Shown here piece by piece: positions 1-11,109 of a stretch of 64,000 nucleotides of DNA; the stretch's first letter is position 1; the number at the start of each line of letters is the position of its first letter. Location: the NCBI RefSeq assembly GCF_036323735.1, contig NC_086034.1:10903001-10967000 (forward strand). The letters run 5' to 3'. The position numbers and the translations under genes were made by a program. The stretch comes from Rattus norvegicus (Eukaryota > Chordata > Mammalia > Rodentia > Muridae). A model generated the notes under the pieces. That model saw only the letters and a program-made list of their open reading frames with translations. It made no database searches and was not told where the DNA came from.

Positions 1-228
1 TAAACAAGCACACTGCTTCCCTCTGTCCCAGAAGGAAACTCTCGCTTCTGTCCGAGCTGGAAGCAGGCCTTCTGCATGGGGCTGTGTGGATGAGAGAGTT
101 GGCTGAGCTTCTGTGGCACAGCAATCCGTAAGACTGTTCCTAAGTGTGTCACTGAGAAGGATGAGGAGGCATAGAGATCTATACCAACCACACCGTGGCT
201 TGAAATCAGTCAGGTGTGCCTTTGAAAG
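1..228. other. Unassigned non-coding sequence
   Basis: I see no reading frame of interest, repeat boundary or RNA-like structure here. The sequence is of ordinary complexity and could be unique DNA or a very old repeat. Confidence 0.4.
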
Positions 229-310
229 CAGGCTCTGCTATTTTCTAGCCACGTAGCCATCTTAGCCTCTCTGAGCATCAGCTTGATATCTATAGAAATT
301 CTGTTTTAAA
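229..310 (+). repeat. Decayed MIR-like SINE fragment
   Basis: The order of words resembles the MIR core: a GCTCTG-like start, a tag like 'tagccacgtagcc', then 'cctctctgagc' followed by a 'tcag' and 'ct.t.taga' stretch. It is short and diverged, so the call rests on pattern memory of the family. An alignment to the MIR consensus would settle it. Confidence 0.35.
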
Positions 311-639
311 GGATGAATGAAGAAAGCTTAAAAAAAAAAAACAAACAAAACCACTTCCAGCTGCCATTAGAACCTGGTATATTATAGGAAATATGGTCAC
401 AAAGTGCCCAGTCACAATGCCGTGGTTTTAATATATGACTAAAAGAAGTTCTAAAATCTATGCAGAAAGGCACACAAATCAAAACCACACAGCACAAGTT
501 ATTTTACAGTGTGAGTTCTCTTGTGTAGCCCTCAATCAAAATAAGAATAAAATACATGCAGACCTCCCAAAGCCTTCCTGTGTCCCTCTCTAGGTAACAC
601 CTGCAGGACCCTAAAGTGGTGCCACTTTAAGACCACTGT

Positions 640-850
640 AAGAATTTTGAGATATATATGGGCAGAATCTGTTACATTTTTTTGCTTTTTTCTTTCAACA
701 TTGACTTGAGAGATTTGCCAACATTTCTTCATGAAATTCGTTTTCATCTCTGTGGAGGATTTCATTGTATGAATGTGCCATAATTCATCAATTCTTTAAT
801 TAGCAGGCTTTCCATCTGCTTTTGCATGGATTCCTGTGAAAGCACGGACT
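640..850 (-). mobile_element. Possible ancient L1 3'-region fragment
   Basis: The stretch 'gaggatttcattgtatgaatgtgcc' followed by an 'attcatcaattct' block resembles the reverse complement of old mammalian L1M 3' regions. No reading frame survives. The flanks (311-639 and 851-1085) show nothing that I can assign. Confidence 0.3.
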
Positions 851-1086
851 CCTCGCTTGGCTTGGGTAGGTCTGTGCATGCCTTTCTAGCAGACCCCCGA
901 GTCCCCAGCAGAAGCCACACTGCTGATTTCCAGGCCTTGACTTCCGAGTGTAACAGCTGCTATTGTCTCACAATCTCTTCAGAGTGTTTATTATGTATTT
1001 TATTTTCAAGCCATGCAGGGTGTGCATGGAACCTAAGAGTGGCTTTAATGTGAATTAACTGTGGTTATTCGTTTGTGGTTATTTGT

Positions 1087-1230
1087 TTGTTCGAGACAGG
1101 ATCTCACTGTGTAGCTTTGACTGCCCTGAACTCTCTATGGAGACCAGGCTGCCCTTGAATTCACCGAAATCCACCTGCCTCTGCCTCCTGAGAGCTGGGA
1201 TTAAGGGTGTGAGCTGCTGTCCCCAGCTTA
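1087..1230 (-). mobile_element. B1 SINE, antisense
   Basis: Read on the minus strand this is a complete but diverged B1, a 7SL-derived SINE. Visible in plus orientation are the 'tcgagacagg.tctcactgtgtag' end, the 'agaccaggctg' middle and the 'ctgcctcctgagagctggga' A-box side. A poorly matched 'tggttattcg' word lies on both sides and may be a decayed target-site duplication. Confidence 0.75.
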
Positions 1231-1743
1231 CTCTGGTTGTTATTCGCTGGGTAGCTTTTTGTGGCCTGTCTCTTTTCTTCTCTGGCTTGCTTTCCCCACA
1301 CTTCCTATTCCTGGTTTCTTCTGATGAAGGGAAGCTGTAGATGGAACTGTAGATTTCTGGGTCAGCTCTGTCATTTCGCTAGCCTGCAGTTAGGTTTCGT
1401 TTCCTTCGATCTTCTCATGATTGACTTGTGAGAATTTCTGAATCAAGTACTAGAGACTCAGAAATTGGCAAGTAACAGAAATGCGCTTCTCACAAAATTT
1501 CCAAGTCTTGGGATTCCAACCCTGAGGTCTTTTCAGGCTCAGTTGATTGAGTATATGCTGCTGTCGGACTACAAGGTGGTTTCTTTTCGTTGCATTTGCA
1601 AATGCTGTGTGAAGCCCAGTTCCACTTGGGTTTGAAGGACTGCTCATGATCTAATCATTTCTTGAAGCCTTAACCTCTGAATATAATATGTCCACATTGG
1701 CCATTAAATTTTAATTAAAGCTTTCCTTATTTCAATGTGTATA

Positions 1744-1926
1744 CTTGTATGCTTGCATGAGTTAATGTGCACTTGCATGTACAGGTGCCCACGGAGGACA
1801 GAAGATACCATGGACCCGGAGTTACAAGCTTCTGTTAGGTACCTGGTTAGGAGGCTATCAATAAAACTAAGCCCTCTATAAGAGCAGAAGGTGCTCTTAA
1901 TCGCTGAACCATTTTTCCAGACCCAG
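1744..1926 (-). mobile_element. B3/B2-type SINE, antisense, old
   Basis: The right end reads 'agagcagaaggtgctcttaatcgctgaacc', the reverse complement of the tRNA-like head of B2/B3 SINEs. The left end carries the usual degenerate 'tgcttgcatg...gcacttgcatgtac' tail. Many substitutions indicate an old copy. The gap 1231-1743 and the sequence 1927-2150 hold nothing that I can assign. Confidence 0.6.
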
Positions 1927-2154
1927 TATTTAAGTTTAGTCTTAGGTTATGATTGAGTTTTTTAGGAGACACATCCAACTTACAGCAGCATGGATCATCC
2001 ACTGTAGGATCATGGATGTCCAGTGCCATGAAATCTTGTCCTGTTATGCTCATATTCTCATATCCACCCAGGTTCCAATCCCTGCCAATACTGATCTTTT
2101 AAATCTACACTATTTTTATATTTTCACACACACAGACTCACATAGTTGAATTTT

Positions 2155-3004
2155 CTGCTTTTCCGGCTGGAACCATGGAGGCTGTACCAGAGAAGGTTGC
2201 CGCTGCGCCAGAAACGCTTAAGAAAAAGGTTCCTGCTGAGTCAGAAACCCTTAAGAAAAAGCAAAGGAATTTCAGAGTTGAAGGTGAAGCTCCCGAGGAA
2301 GAAGTTTGCCCTGAAGACACTGCGAAAGGCAAGGAGGAAGCTCATCTATGAGAAGGCAAAGCACTATCACAAGGAGTACAGGCAGATGTCCCGGACTGAG
2401 ATTCGCATGGCTAGGACGGCGAGGAATGCTGGGAACTTACAGTGCCCGCAGAACCAAAATTGGCCTTCGTCATCAGAATCCGAGGTATCAATGGTGCGCA
2501 CGGTGTTGAAGCTGCTTTGTCCTCGGCAGATCCTCATGGCACCTTTGTTAAGCTCAACAGGGCTTCAGTTAACATGCTGAGGACTGTGGAACCGTACATT
2601 GCATGGGGGTCCCCCGACCTGAAGTCCGTAAATGCACTCATCTACAAGCGAGAATGGCAAAATCAATAAAAAGCGGATCGCCTTGACAGATAATTCCTTG
2701 ATTGTTCGATTCTTGGTAAATTTCACATCGTCTGCATGGAGGATCTAGTTCATGAGGTCTATACAGTTGGGAAACGCTTCAAGGAAGCAAATAACTTCCT
2801 ATGGGCCTTCAAACTATCTTCTCCACGAGGTGGAATGAAGAAAAAGACCGCTCACTTTGTGGAAGGTGGAGACGCTGGCAACAGGGAAGACCAGACAAAC
2901 AGGCTTATTAGACGATGAACTAAGGTACTGCCCGTGGTATATTTATAATCTGGTCAGTTAATAGTCACAGCTTGGCAAAAAAAAAAAAAAAAAAAAAAAA
3001 AAAA
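2155..3004 (+). pseudogene. Rpl7: Processed pseudogene of ribosomal protein L7
   Basis: This is a retrocopied mRNA of the 60S ribosomal protein uL30 (RPL7). A 'ttccggctggaacc' leader precedes the ATG at 2175 and fits the short TOP-type 5' UTR of the parent gene. No introns interrupt the coding homology, and a 28-base poly(A) tail lies at 2977-3004. Conserved blocks include KFALKTLRKARRKLIYEKAK, PAEPKLAFVIRIRGING, VEPYIAWG, YTVGKRFKEANNFLW and SSPRGGMKKKT. The frame is broken repeatedly: near 2270, near 2435-2442, twice around 2490-2535, and again around 2655-2735. A one-base loss creates a TGA at 2916-2918, just before the ancestral TAA at 2921-2923. The polyadenylation signal also appears mutated ('taatagtca' near 2959). 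It cannot encode a functional ribosomal protein. I found no clear target-site duplication. Confidence 0.95.
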
Positions 3005-3114
3005 GATTTTTTCCATGTCTTACAATGGTGTAGGACTTCATTTATTTTTAGCACTTAATAGTATTTCCTTTTCAAATGCCCCTGTTTCATTTGCTTTCTG
3101 ATGCTTTAATGAAG

Positions 3115-3420
3115 ACCGGGATCAAATGCACCTTGGAGGAAAAAGGGGTTTTTATTTCAGCTTATAGTTGTAGTCCATTATGAAAGGGAGGTTGGGGCAG
3201 GGAGGGATGCTTGAAGCTATAAGGGAAACTCTGGCTTACTACTCATGGTTTGCTATACCTGCTTTTTTCTTTTTTTTTAATACTACCCAAGACCACCGGC
3301 CCAGGAGTGGTATTGTCCATGCTGAGCTGGACCCTCCAGTTCCAATAGTTAATTAAGGAAATGTTCTACAGACTTACTTACAGGGGATCAGGCAAGGATT
3401 TTCTCAATTTTATATAAGCT
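3115..3420 (+). repeat. Possible rodent interspersed repeat, decayed
   Basis: The words 'tttatttcagcttatagttg', 'agtccattatg' and a later stretch rich in ccag/ccaa resemble the family seen more clearly at 43.28 and 49.54 kb. Divergence is high, so this may be a coincidental similarity. Confidence 0.3.
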
Positions 3421-3489
3421 ACAGTTTATCTGGAAAGAGCGAACCTCAACTGAGGAACTCCCTCTATCAAACTGACCTGTGAGCAAGTC

Positions 3490-3770
3490 TCTGCGTGCAT
3501 TTTCTTAATTTATGACTGGTTTGGGAGGCCCACTGCAGTTGGTGCTTTGCCTGCATAGGTTGCTCTGGGTTATATAAAAAGCAAAGTGAGCAAGCCTTGG
3601 AGAGCAAGCAAGCCGCACTCCCTCAGTTTCTGCCTCAGTTCCTGCTTCAAGGTTCCTGCTTCAGTTCCTTCCCTGACTTTCTTCAGTAAAGAGTTCTAAG
3701 CCAAATCAATATTTCCTCCTCATATTTTGGATAATGTTTTGTCCCAGCCACAGAAAGCAATCTAGAGGAG
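3490..3770 (+). repeat. MaLR (MT-type) LTR fragment
   Basis: A run typical of rodent ERVL-MaLR LTR 3' halves is visible: 'gggttatataaaaagcaaagtgagcaagcc', then repeated 'ctgcttcagttcct' and 'ccctgactttcttcagtaa' motifs. The TATAAAA at 3573-3579 is the expected LTR promoter box. Only part of the LTR is recognisable. Confidence 0.55.
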
Positions 3771-4774
3771 TGACTTTATTTTTCTTGTCTTATTGAACAG
3801 TTTTCGATAATGTCGAAATATCCTTTCCTCTTATGGATTTGAGAAAACTTGGTATCTCGCCACGTAGTATACTAAAGTTCCCTTCTACCACTCCTCGCTG
3901 TGAGCTTTAACCACATGTAGATGACGAATTTCTCCAACACCTTTTCTGCACCTGTTAATACGACCATACACTTTTATAAAAATCCATCGTAGTGACAGAC
4001 GGAGTTATAATTAGTATTCAACTTCATGTGCAAATGGAATGAGCCTTTCATACCTAAGGTAAGTGGCCTTTAGTAAGCAGATCATTTTGATGTTACTGAA
4101 TTCAGATTGTATACGATGCATTTTGGTCTACATAATTAATTTCTTGTAACACATGCCTGTATGGTTCTGATGGCTTCATAGGGTGAATTGGAAAACATTT
4201 CTCTTGACTTTGCCTTCTGAAAGCTATCCTAAAGAATTGGAGTCATTATTTTCTCAGATGTCTGCTAGCATCCGTAAGTGATTCATCCATGTCTAATGCT
4301 TTCAGTTTGTGCGGAGGTTGATAAATTCATGTTTTAATTTTTCACATTATTAATTTCATTTGGGCCGTCTACTGTTTTGTATGGAATTTTAATGGATGAG
4401 TGCAAAATTTAATTTTTCTTCCTATGGATCCTCCACTTTGTACACATAGCCGACCTTTTAAAAATATTTTTCTTTTACTGAAAATGAATTTTTCTCATAC
4501 AATACCTGATTCCACTTTCTCCTCCCTTATTCAACCCAGCTCCTTCTCATCTTCCCTCCCCTCTGGATCCACTCCCTTTCTGTTTCTCATTAGGAAAGAA
4601 CAGCCTTCTAGGAGATAACAAGCAAATAAAAAATCAGAGGAAACAAAAAACATCACATCGAGGCTGCACAAGGCAACCCAACAGGAAAAAGGAGCCCTCA
4701 AAGCATGCACAGAGACCAGAGACACACTCATTCACATACTCAAGAATCTGTAAAAATGCTATGCTGAAAACTGT
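3771..4774. other. Unassigned AT-rich sequence
   Basis: No element boundary or coding signal is visible. Short frames present here have no recognisable domain. Confidence 0.4.
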
Positions 4775-4782
4775 TATCTATC

Positions 4783-4829
<47 letters not shown>

Positions 4830-4913
4830 ATCTATCTATCATCTATCTATCTATCATCTATCATCTATTTATCTATCATCTATCTATCATCTATCTATCT
4901 GTCATCTATCTAT
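4775..4913. repeat. (ATCT)n tetranucleotide microsatellite
   Basis: About 139 bases of ATCT units interrupted by ATC phase shifts and a few substitutions. It is long enough to be length-polymorphic between individuals. The apparent 'YLSI' reading frame across it is an artefact of the repeat. Confidence 0.95.
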
Positions 4914-5039
4914 GGATACATATGCAGAGGACGCGGGAAGAGCCCCATGAGCCTTGTGCTTGCTGCTTCAGTATCTATGAGGTCCCATGAGCTCAGTTGA
5001 CGCAGAGGGTCCTGTTCTCTGGAGTCCTCTCACCTCTGG

Positions 5040-7250
5040 CTCTTAAACTCTTTCCACTCATCTTTCATTTTTTCTTTTCTTAACTCTAGCAGTTTATCAA
5101 TTATTTTCCTTTTTAGAGAACGGGCTTTTGTTCCTGCTAATTTTCTCTATTGACTTACCATTTCAACATCATCGATTTCTGCTTTAATTTGTATTTTCTT
5201 CCTTCTTACGGTTGTTTCGAGTCGCACTTCTTTTTTCCCAATTTCTTGTTAGAAACACAGTTCGTTTTCACTCTTCCTTTGTTTCTCACAGGTACCTCCA
5301 GTTCTGAGCATTTCTCTGGAAGCCTGGTTTTTCTCTGCTGCACCCTGATGTGTTAGAGAAACTGCATTTTCATTTAGTTTAAAACACTTCCAACTTTCTC
5401 TTGTGATGTCCTCATTGGCTCATCTGTTCCTTAGAAATGTGCTGTTCAATCTTCAACCATTTAGGAATTTCTAGATCTTTCTTCTATTGATTTCTAGTTT
5501 AGGCTCTATTTTTTAATCATCTCCTTCTTATATATCCACATCTTGGGTTTTATCTGTTGGCTTTCTGCCCGAGCTTGAAAAGAATCTTCCTTGAGCTCTT
5601 GTTGGATGCAGTCTATGGATGTGAATTTTCTGTTGCAGCCTCATAGGGCTACTGACTTCCAACCCATCTTTATTGATCTGCAGCTTCTGCACATTTCTGA
5701 GAAAGGAGTAGTGCAGTCTCTAGGTAGAACAAGGAGTTAATCTCTTTCTTCATGAGGTTCTACCGTTTCATGAATCCTGATGCTCAGGTGGTGAGAGTTA
5801 TTCCATGTTTTGTAACTCATAGCCCTGTCACTACTCTGATAATTTTAATTCTGTGGAGGTATGTTCTAAAATTAGCACAGCTTCTTTCTTTGGATTGGGA
5901 TTAACAGGTATATCTTTCTCCATTCCTTTGATTCATGTATGCTTTAAACTTAATGTGGGTTTTCTCTACCAGTGTTTAATTAGGTCTTGCTCTCTTTATC
6001 TCCCGACAATATGCCTTGTAATTATATATTTAGTTCATTAATGCTTGCAATAAATCACTGCCATGGTTAGATTGTTTACCTTATTTATTACTGTTTTATT
6101 CTTTCCTTTTTACTTTTTACCTTTTCTGATTTTTTTTTGTTGAGCGTTTTTATGCAATTCGATTTTTCATCCATGCTTAGCAAATCATTTATATTTCTAT
6201 TTACTGTTCAGTGGTTTTCTTGGAGTTTATGATTTACATTTACAACGAATCCAAGTTCACTTCCAGATAACGTCAGACCTCCTCACGACCTCACGGGTCA
6301 CAAAAAATTATATAATTTCTCTTTCTTATTCTCTGCATCATCATTGACATATAAGGTCTATTTATTGAAAAAACATTGTTGCACATTATTTCATAGAAAT
6401 TATCTTTTAGCTCAGCTAAGAATAAGAAAATAGGCTTTCATTTTATCTCTAATTTTTTCATGATCTTCCTTTGTTTATTAGATATGACATTCTGACCTAT
6501 GTCATCTTTTTCTCTGAAGAACTTCCTTTAGCATGTCTTGCTAGGCAGGTCTATTGGCAATAAATCTCCTCATTTTTTTGGTTGTCTGAGAAAGTTTTCA
6601 TTTCTCCTTCACCTTTGAAAGATAATTTTGTTGTACATAGAATTCTCAGTTGGCTTTTTTCTCGCTCAACATTTTCAATATTTCTTCCACTCTCTGACTT
6701 CCACAGCTTCTAAGTAAGTTGGGCATAATCCAAGTAGCAAACACCTTTTGTGCTTCTATACGCAAGGTGTTGTTTTTGCTCTGGCTCCGCTGAGCAGGCC
6801 CCCGCCCCCCTTCATTTTTCATTTTGTCTGGTTTGAATAAGATATTCCTAAGTGTGATGTGGGAGGTAAGGATCACCCTGCTTGATGGTCTCTGAAATTC
6901 TTGGGTTTGGGATTTGATACCTGACATTTATTAAAGTACTCAGTTATTCCTGCTTTAAGTATTTCATTCATTTATTAGCATCCCATCCATCATTGGTTAC
7001 TCCGTTGGTAATTGTTGCATAGTTGTTGATTATTACATTCTGTTCTGTCTTCTGTCTTCTTCTCTGTTTCCAGGATTGAAAGTTTTCATTGACATTTTCT
7101 CAAACAGATGCAGCTGACTAATTAGCTGTCCAAAGATGTTCTTCACTTCTGTTGGCTATGTTTTTGGTCCCTATTATTTCCTTTTCATTCTTGTCTTAAA
7201 AAAAAAAATCTATCTCTCTGTCTTTATTATTTCTCTGGTCCTACATGATG
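5040..7250 (-). mobile_element. Ancient L1 relic (L1M-like), antisense
   Basis: In plus orientation, several blocks match the reverse complement of old mammalian L1 sequence. These are an ORF2-like 'tttctctattgacttacca..tcaa.atcatcgatttctgct' block near 5140, a 'ttgatttctagttta' block near 5490, and a 'ttctcagttggctttt' block near 6640 with 'aagttttcatttctccttcac' before it. No frame survives. Boundaries are approximate, and parts of 6060-6300 may be unrelated. The call comes from family pattern recognition, not alignment. Confidence 0.55.
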
Positions 7251-7287
7251 TCTACTCTTTTACATGAGGGTCATTAGCAAATGTATT

Positions 7288-7695
7288 TGCTGGCTAATTT
7301 TGTTTGTCAACTTGAAGCAAACTAAAATCATCTAGGAAGAGGGAACGTCATCAGAGAAAATGTCTCCACCAGAAGGCCCTATTGCTAAGTCTTAGTGCAT
7401 TTTCTTGGCTAATAACTGATGTGGGAGGACTGTGACCATTGTGAGTGATGTCGCCTCTGAACAGGGGTCCTGAGTTATATGAGCAAAGATAAAGCTGAGC
7501 CGCCATGGAAAGTCAGGAAGCCCTGTTCTCTGTGTTCGCCATGGCCTCTGCTTCAGTTCCTGTGTCCAGGTTCCAGCTATGGCCTTCCTCTTTCCCTCTG
7601 TGAAGGACTGTGACCTGCGGGGTGATATGACCCCTGTCATCCCCAAATCACTTTCAGGCATAGGTTTTATCACAGTAATAGAAGTTAACACAGAA
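7288..7695 (+). repeat. MaLR (MT-type) LTR
   Basis: It starts 'ctggctaattttgtttgtcaacttga', the typical opening of rodent MTD/MTE-like ERVL-MaLR LTRs. It continues with 'ccatggcctctgcttcagtt' and 'gttttatcacagtaatagaa' near the 3' end, which fit the same family. It is nearly full length, without a second LTR or interior in the window. Confidence 0.65.
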
Positions 7696-8105
7696 CAGCA
7701 TGCTCACCACAGTGCTGTAAAATCCCTGGCCTGATTATTCCAATACTCCTGACGCATCTGAGTCAGATACTAGTGCTTGCTGTATTTTAAAAGTGTAATT
7801 GGAGTTTTACTATGTTTTATAACTTTCTGTTGCAAGAGTGGCATGATATATTCAGTAAAAGTTTCTTTGGTAAAGAGACCTGTAGAAATTTGGCAAGGTG
7901 GCAGGGGCGGGGAGGATGGAAAACACTCTGCAGTCATATGACCAGATTTTCTTCTTGATGTGACCCTATCCCCCTTGGCTATGGACTTTTTAAGTGCATC
8001 TCAGTTACCCCACCCCTCTCCTCCCTGCTCTGGAAGATAATCCTAGAAATACTCTGAGTCTAGTTGACTAGACTCAGGTAAGACCTCAATATTTCAGACT
8101 TGAAT
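7696..8105. other. Unassigned sequence
   Basis: I can support no gene or repeat here. Base composition is ordinary. Confidence 0.4.
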
Positions 8106-8258
8106 AAAACCATTTGTTGTGTTGGGGTTGGGGATTTAGCTCAGTGGTAGAGCGCTTGCCTAGCAAGCGCAAGGCCCTGGGTTTGGTCCCCAGCTCCGAA
8201 AAAAAAGAACAAAAAAACCCCAAAACAAAACAAAACAAAACAAAAAACCATTTGTTGT
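8106..8258 (+). mobile_element. ID SINE with perfect 15-bp target-site duplication
   Basis: The ID core at about 8124-8198 is a BC1 RNA/tRNA-Ala-derived SINE with intact A box ('tagctcagtggtagagcgc') and B box ('ggtttggtccc', one change from GGTTCGATTCC-type boxes). An A-rich tail with CAAAA units follows to 8243. The duplication AAAACCATTTGTTGT lies at 8106-8120 and 8244-8258 without mismatch, which marks a recent L1-mediated insertion. The internal RNA polymerase III promoter could be active, but the sequence alone cannot show transcription. Confidence 0.95.
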
Positions 8259-8717
8259 AAAAAGACCATCCACTTTTGAATGGAGTTCTCTGATGTATTT
8301 TCAAATTGTTCTTTCTCTGCCACTGCCAGAAGCATGAAGAGCATTTACCCTGATACACCTTTTAAGGACCAGATCGAGCTCCTGAAGGTAAAAGTCACAA
8401 GAACTTGGGGTGTCCCCTGTGCTCACCACTTAATTCAGCTTTCCACTCTGAGCCTCCAGTGGCTGGTGTAGCTTGTTCCACCCAAGCTGCTTTCTACATA
8501 AATTTCTGCATGCAGATGTCTGTTTTAGTGAGTTCTTAGTCGCTATATTAGTCTGGTTTTTTTCTAAACATTTAGAGTGGAATGATTTGCTCTATGAGTT
8601 TATCTCTCTTCTCTAGTTAATCCAATAATTGGTTGTTGGGTTTTTTCCTTTGGTATATTGCTTGCTATGGATGGAATAATCTTCAAGCTTCTTATATTGC
8701 AGCACTAGAAGTGAGCG

Positions 8718-8720
<3 letters not shown>
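8259..8720. other. Unassigned sequence
   Basis: No recognisable gene or repeat lies between the ID insertion and the GT microsatellite. Confidence 0.4.

Positions 8721-8765
<45 letters not shown>
8721..8765. repeat. (GT)n microsatellite
   Basis: A pure run of about 22 GT units, preceded by 'gagcgagc'. It is likely polymorphic and has Z-DNA-forming potential. Confidence 0.95.
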
Positions 8766-8766
<1 letters not shown>

Positions 8767-11047
8767 AACCATATTGTGTTCAAAATTGGACACTGAGTAT
8801 GAAAAAATTGCAGTCGTAATTGGTAGTCTCTGAGTAAAATCAAATGACTGCCATGCACTAGGCACGTACAATGAGATATATCACCTCCGTTATCCAGAGA
8901 TGTGACTGATTTGAGCGTTTGTCTAATTTCTGAAAAGATGGGTTGCTCTGAGTTTCTCCCAGCCTCTAGCTGTTGGTCTGTAGGACTCACAAACAAAAGC
9001 ATGTTGCTAGCCCTCCTCTTCCTCAGGCATATTATCTTTTACCATTGCCAGACAAAAACACTGCTTACCCTTTTATACCCTTTATTTTTCCTCTGCCTCT
9101 TAGTCTCTTTTCCTACACAATTTTAAAGGAACTTAATTCCTTGTTAGGAAAGCAGGCACACAGTGAGCCTCTTGTCTCACTGTGCTCTGTCCATCTGGCC
9201 CTTTTGGATCTCCAGGGTCTGGATGCCTTCATTAGACTAAATTATAACTTTTGTCGACTTAAGTATATGAAAAGCTCAACTTAGCTGATTATTTCGGGAG
9301 GTTCTGTTTCATTTTGGGGAGCAGAGGACATCTAGTTCCTCAACTCCTTGCAGTAAACCAAGGTGGCAACTGGCAACTGGAAAACCGCCTTATAGTTCCC
9401 CATAGGATCAAAGCCCTCTAATCTTGGCTCTTTCAGAAATTCTTAATACCTACAAGCAGATGTTTCTTTTTTTAAATCAGCTTTTCTAGCTGCTATTCCT
9501 GGAAGTATTGGTCTTAACAAACAGAAATGAAAGTCCTGGGGCCACTTGCGTCTAAGAAGTAAAGGTTTCCAGCAGATGTTCATACAGTTTCAAAATAAGA
9601 GGTGACACAGAAAATGCTGGAAAGTTCCCTAAGGGCCATGTTCACCATCAATATTATGAAGTGATGGATGGCCCAGGCGGGGAGCTTATGCTTCTTTGTC
9701 GAGTAGAATCGTTTGCAATATCTTATTTAGATAGATAAGGCCATCCCGTGCTTTCTTGAGTATCCTATCCGGAAGAGTGAAGCAGGCGGGTATGGAGATG
9801 CAGCACTGGAGTGAGTGTGGATGGAGTGGGATCCTTTAGAGTAGGTTTGGAAAGGGCAGAACTACTGGTCAGATAAACTCTTACCACCTTTTACACCACC
9901 AGTTACTCCAGAGTTGATGTGTGATTTTACGCTGTTCTGTGGTGTGTGTGTTTCTCAACGCTCTGTTCACTGCATTACTGTGTAACATTACGTCAGTAAC
10001 CCAAAATTAGCTGTGATAGAAGTCTTTCCACCCTGGCAATCAATAAGCAGTGAACATCAGAGCCTTGTTCTATCCAAATGGCTGCTTAGCAAGTGGGTGA
10101 GAAGCATACCCCCCCGCCCCAGGAATTGAGTTCAAGCTCTGCTGGTCATAGACATTGGCTCAGTAATAAATACACTGTTGAACTCCAAATATGTTGTACA
10201 GCTTTGCTCTCTTGAAAACACTGTGACACCACATGACATAGGCTACGGGGTTTTCTGCGTCCTACTTAAATCCACATGGCAACCAGGTCAGTCTGACCCG
10301 TCAATCTTTGTTTTAGCTGCTATATTAGACATCCTCCCATCAGCAGTGGAATATGAGGGGACAGATCTTAGACTAAAACGATTGGCAGACTTTCTGTTAC
10401 TGAGAGCAGGAAAAACAGTGTGGTAAAGTCTAAGGGCTGACGCTGGAAATGAGTCCAGCTGGACACACAGAGAAAATCTAGAGATTCTGAGCCAGGCTCT
10501 GTGGGTGTATATTCAGGAAAGTTCAAGTTGCAGGATGCTGGTAGTCCATGGATAGTGTTAGGTGCCCCTCACTGACAGCAAAGTGCATGCCAGAAGTCAC
10601 CAGATGTCTATTCATGGGCCTGGGAGATGATACTACATTTTCTATTGAGGGATTTTCAAGAGCAAGATCTGGTCTTGGAGAAGTTGTCCTTCCAGTTTCA
10701 CGCAGGTTTTTCAGGCTCACAATGGGAATAAATGGGGTTATGCTAGGGAAGAGGCAGGGTGATCAGAATAGTACTAGCATTCACAGTGCTAAGTGGGCCC
10801 CCAAATTGTGCAGGATGGAGAGACAGGGGTACTTAGTCCTTAAAAAGACATTGGAGCTGTGCCACAGGGGTCATCCCACACTGAGAGCTAAGCAAGCCAC
10901 ATAAGGGCACAGGGAGCCAAGATAACTGTTGGAAGAATGGTGTGATTCTGAGATTAATCTGATCAGGAGTCCAAGTATAGATTAGCATGAGCTTGGGACA
11001 TTTCCCACGTGTACTTAAGCAGAGGTAAATAATTTCTTTTCTCTGTG
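8766..11047. other. Unassigned, possibly unique sequence
   Basis: Over two kilobases contain no repeat that I recognise and no frame above about 120 codons. The frames present have no known domain and no splice or initiation context that stands out. This is one of the longer apparently unique stretches in the window. Confidence 0.45.
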
Positions 11048-11109
11048 GGTTTTTTGTTTTTTGTTTGTTTTTTTGTTTTTTGTTTTTTGTTTTTTGTTTT
11101 TTTTTTTGG
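11048..11109. repeat. T-rich (GTTTTTT)n low-complexity tract
   Basis: Repeats of GTTTTTT and GTTTGTTT end in a run of T. It resembles the A-rich tail of a minus-strand retroposon, but I recognise no SINE body beside it. Confidence 0.8.

Noticed and set aside
4775..4913. CRISPR-like regular repeat
   Set aside because: Simple ATCT repeat in a mammalian genome, with no spacers.
8124..8198. tRNA gene
   Set aside because: The A and B boxes belong to an ID SINE with an A-rich tail and target-site duplication, not to a free tRNA gene.
8086..8358. Frame with an SELGT-PRALRLLGKRSTTELN block, also near 56.9 kb
   Set aside because: The block is the antisense translation of the ID SINE.
9990..10005. 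CRE-like TTACGTCA word
   Set aside because: A single short motif without promoter context is expected by chance.
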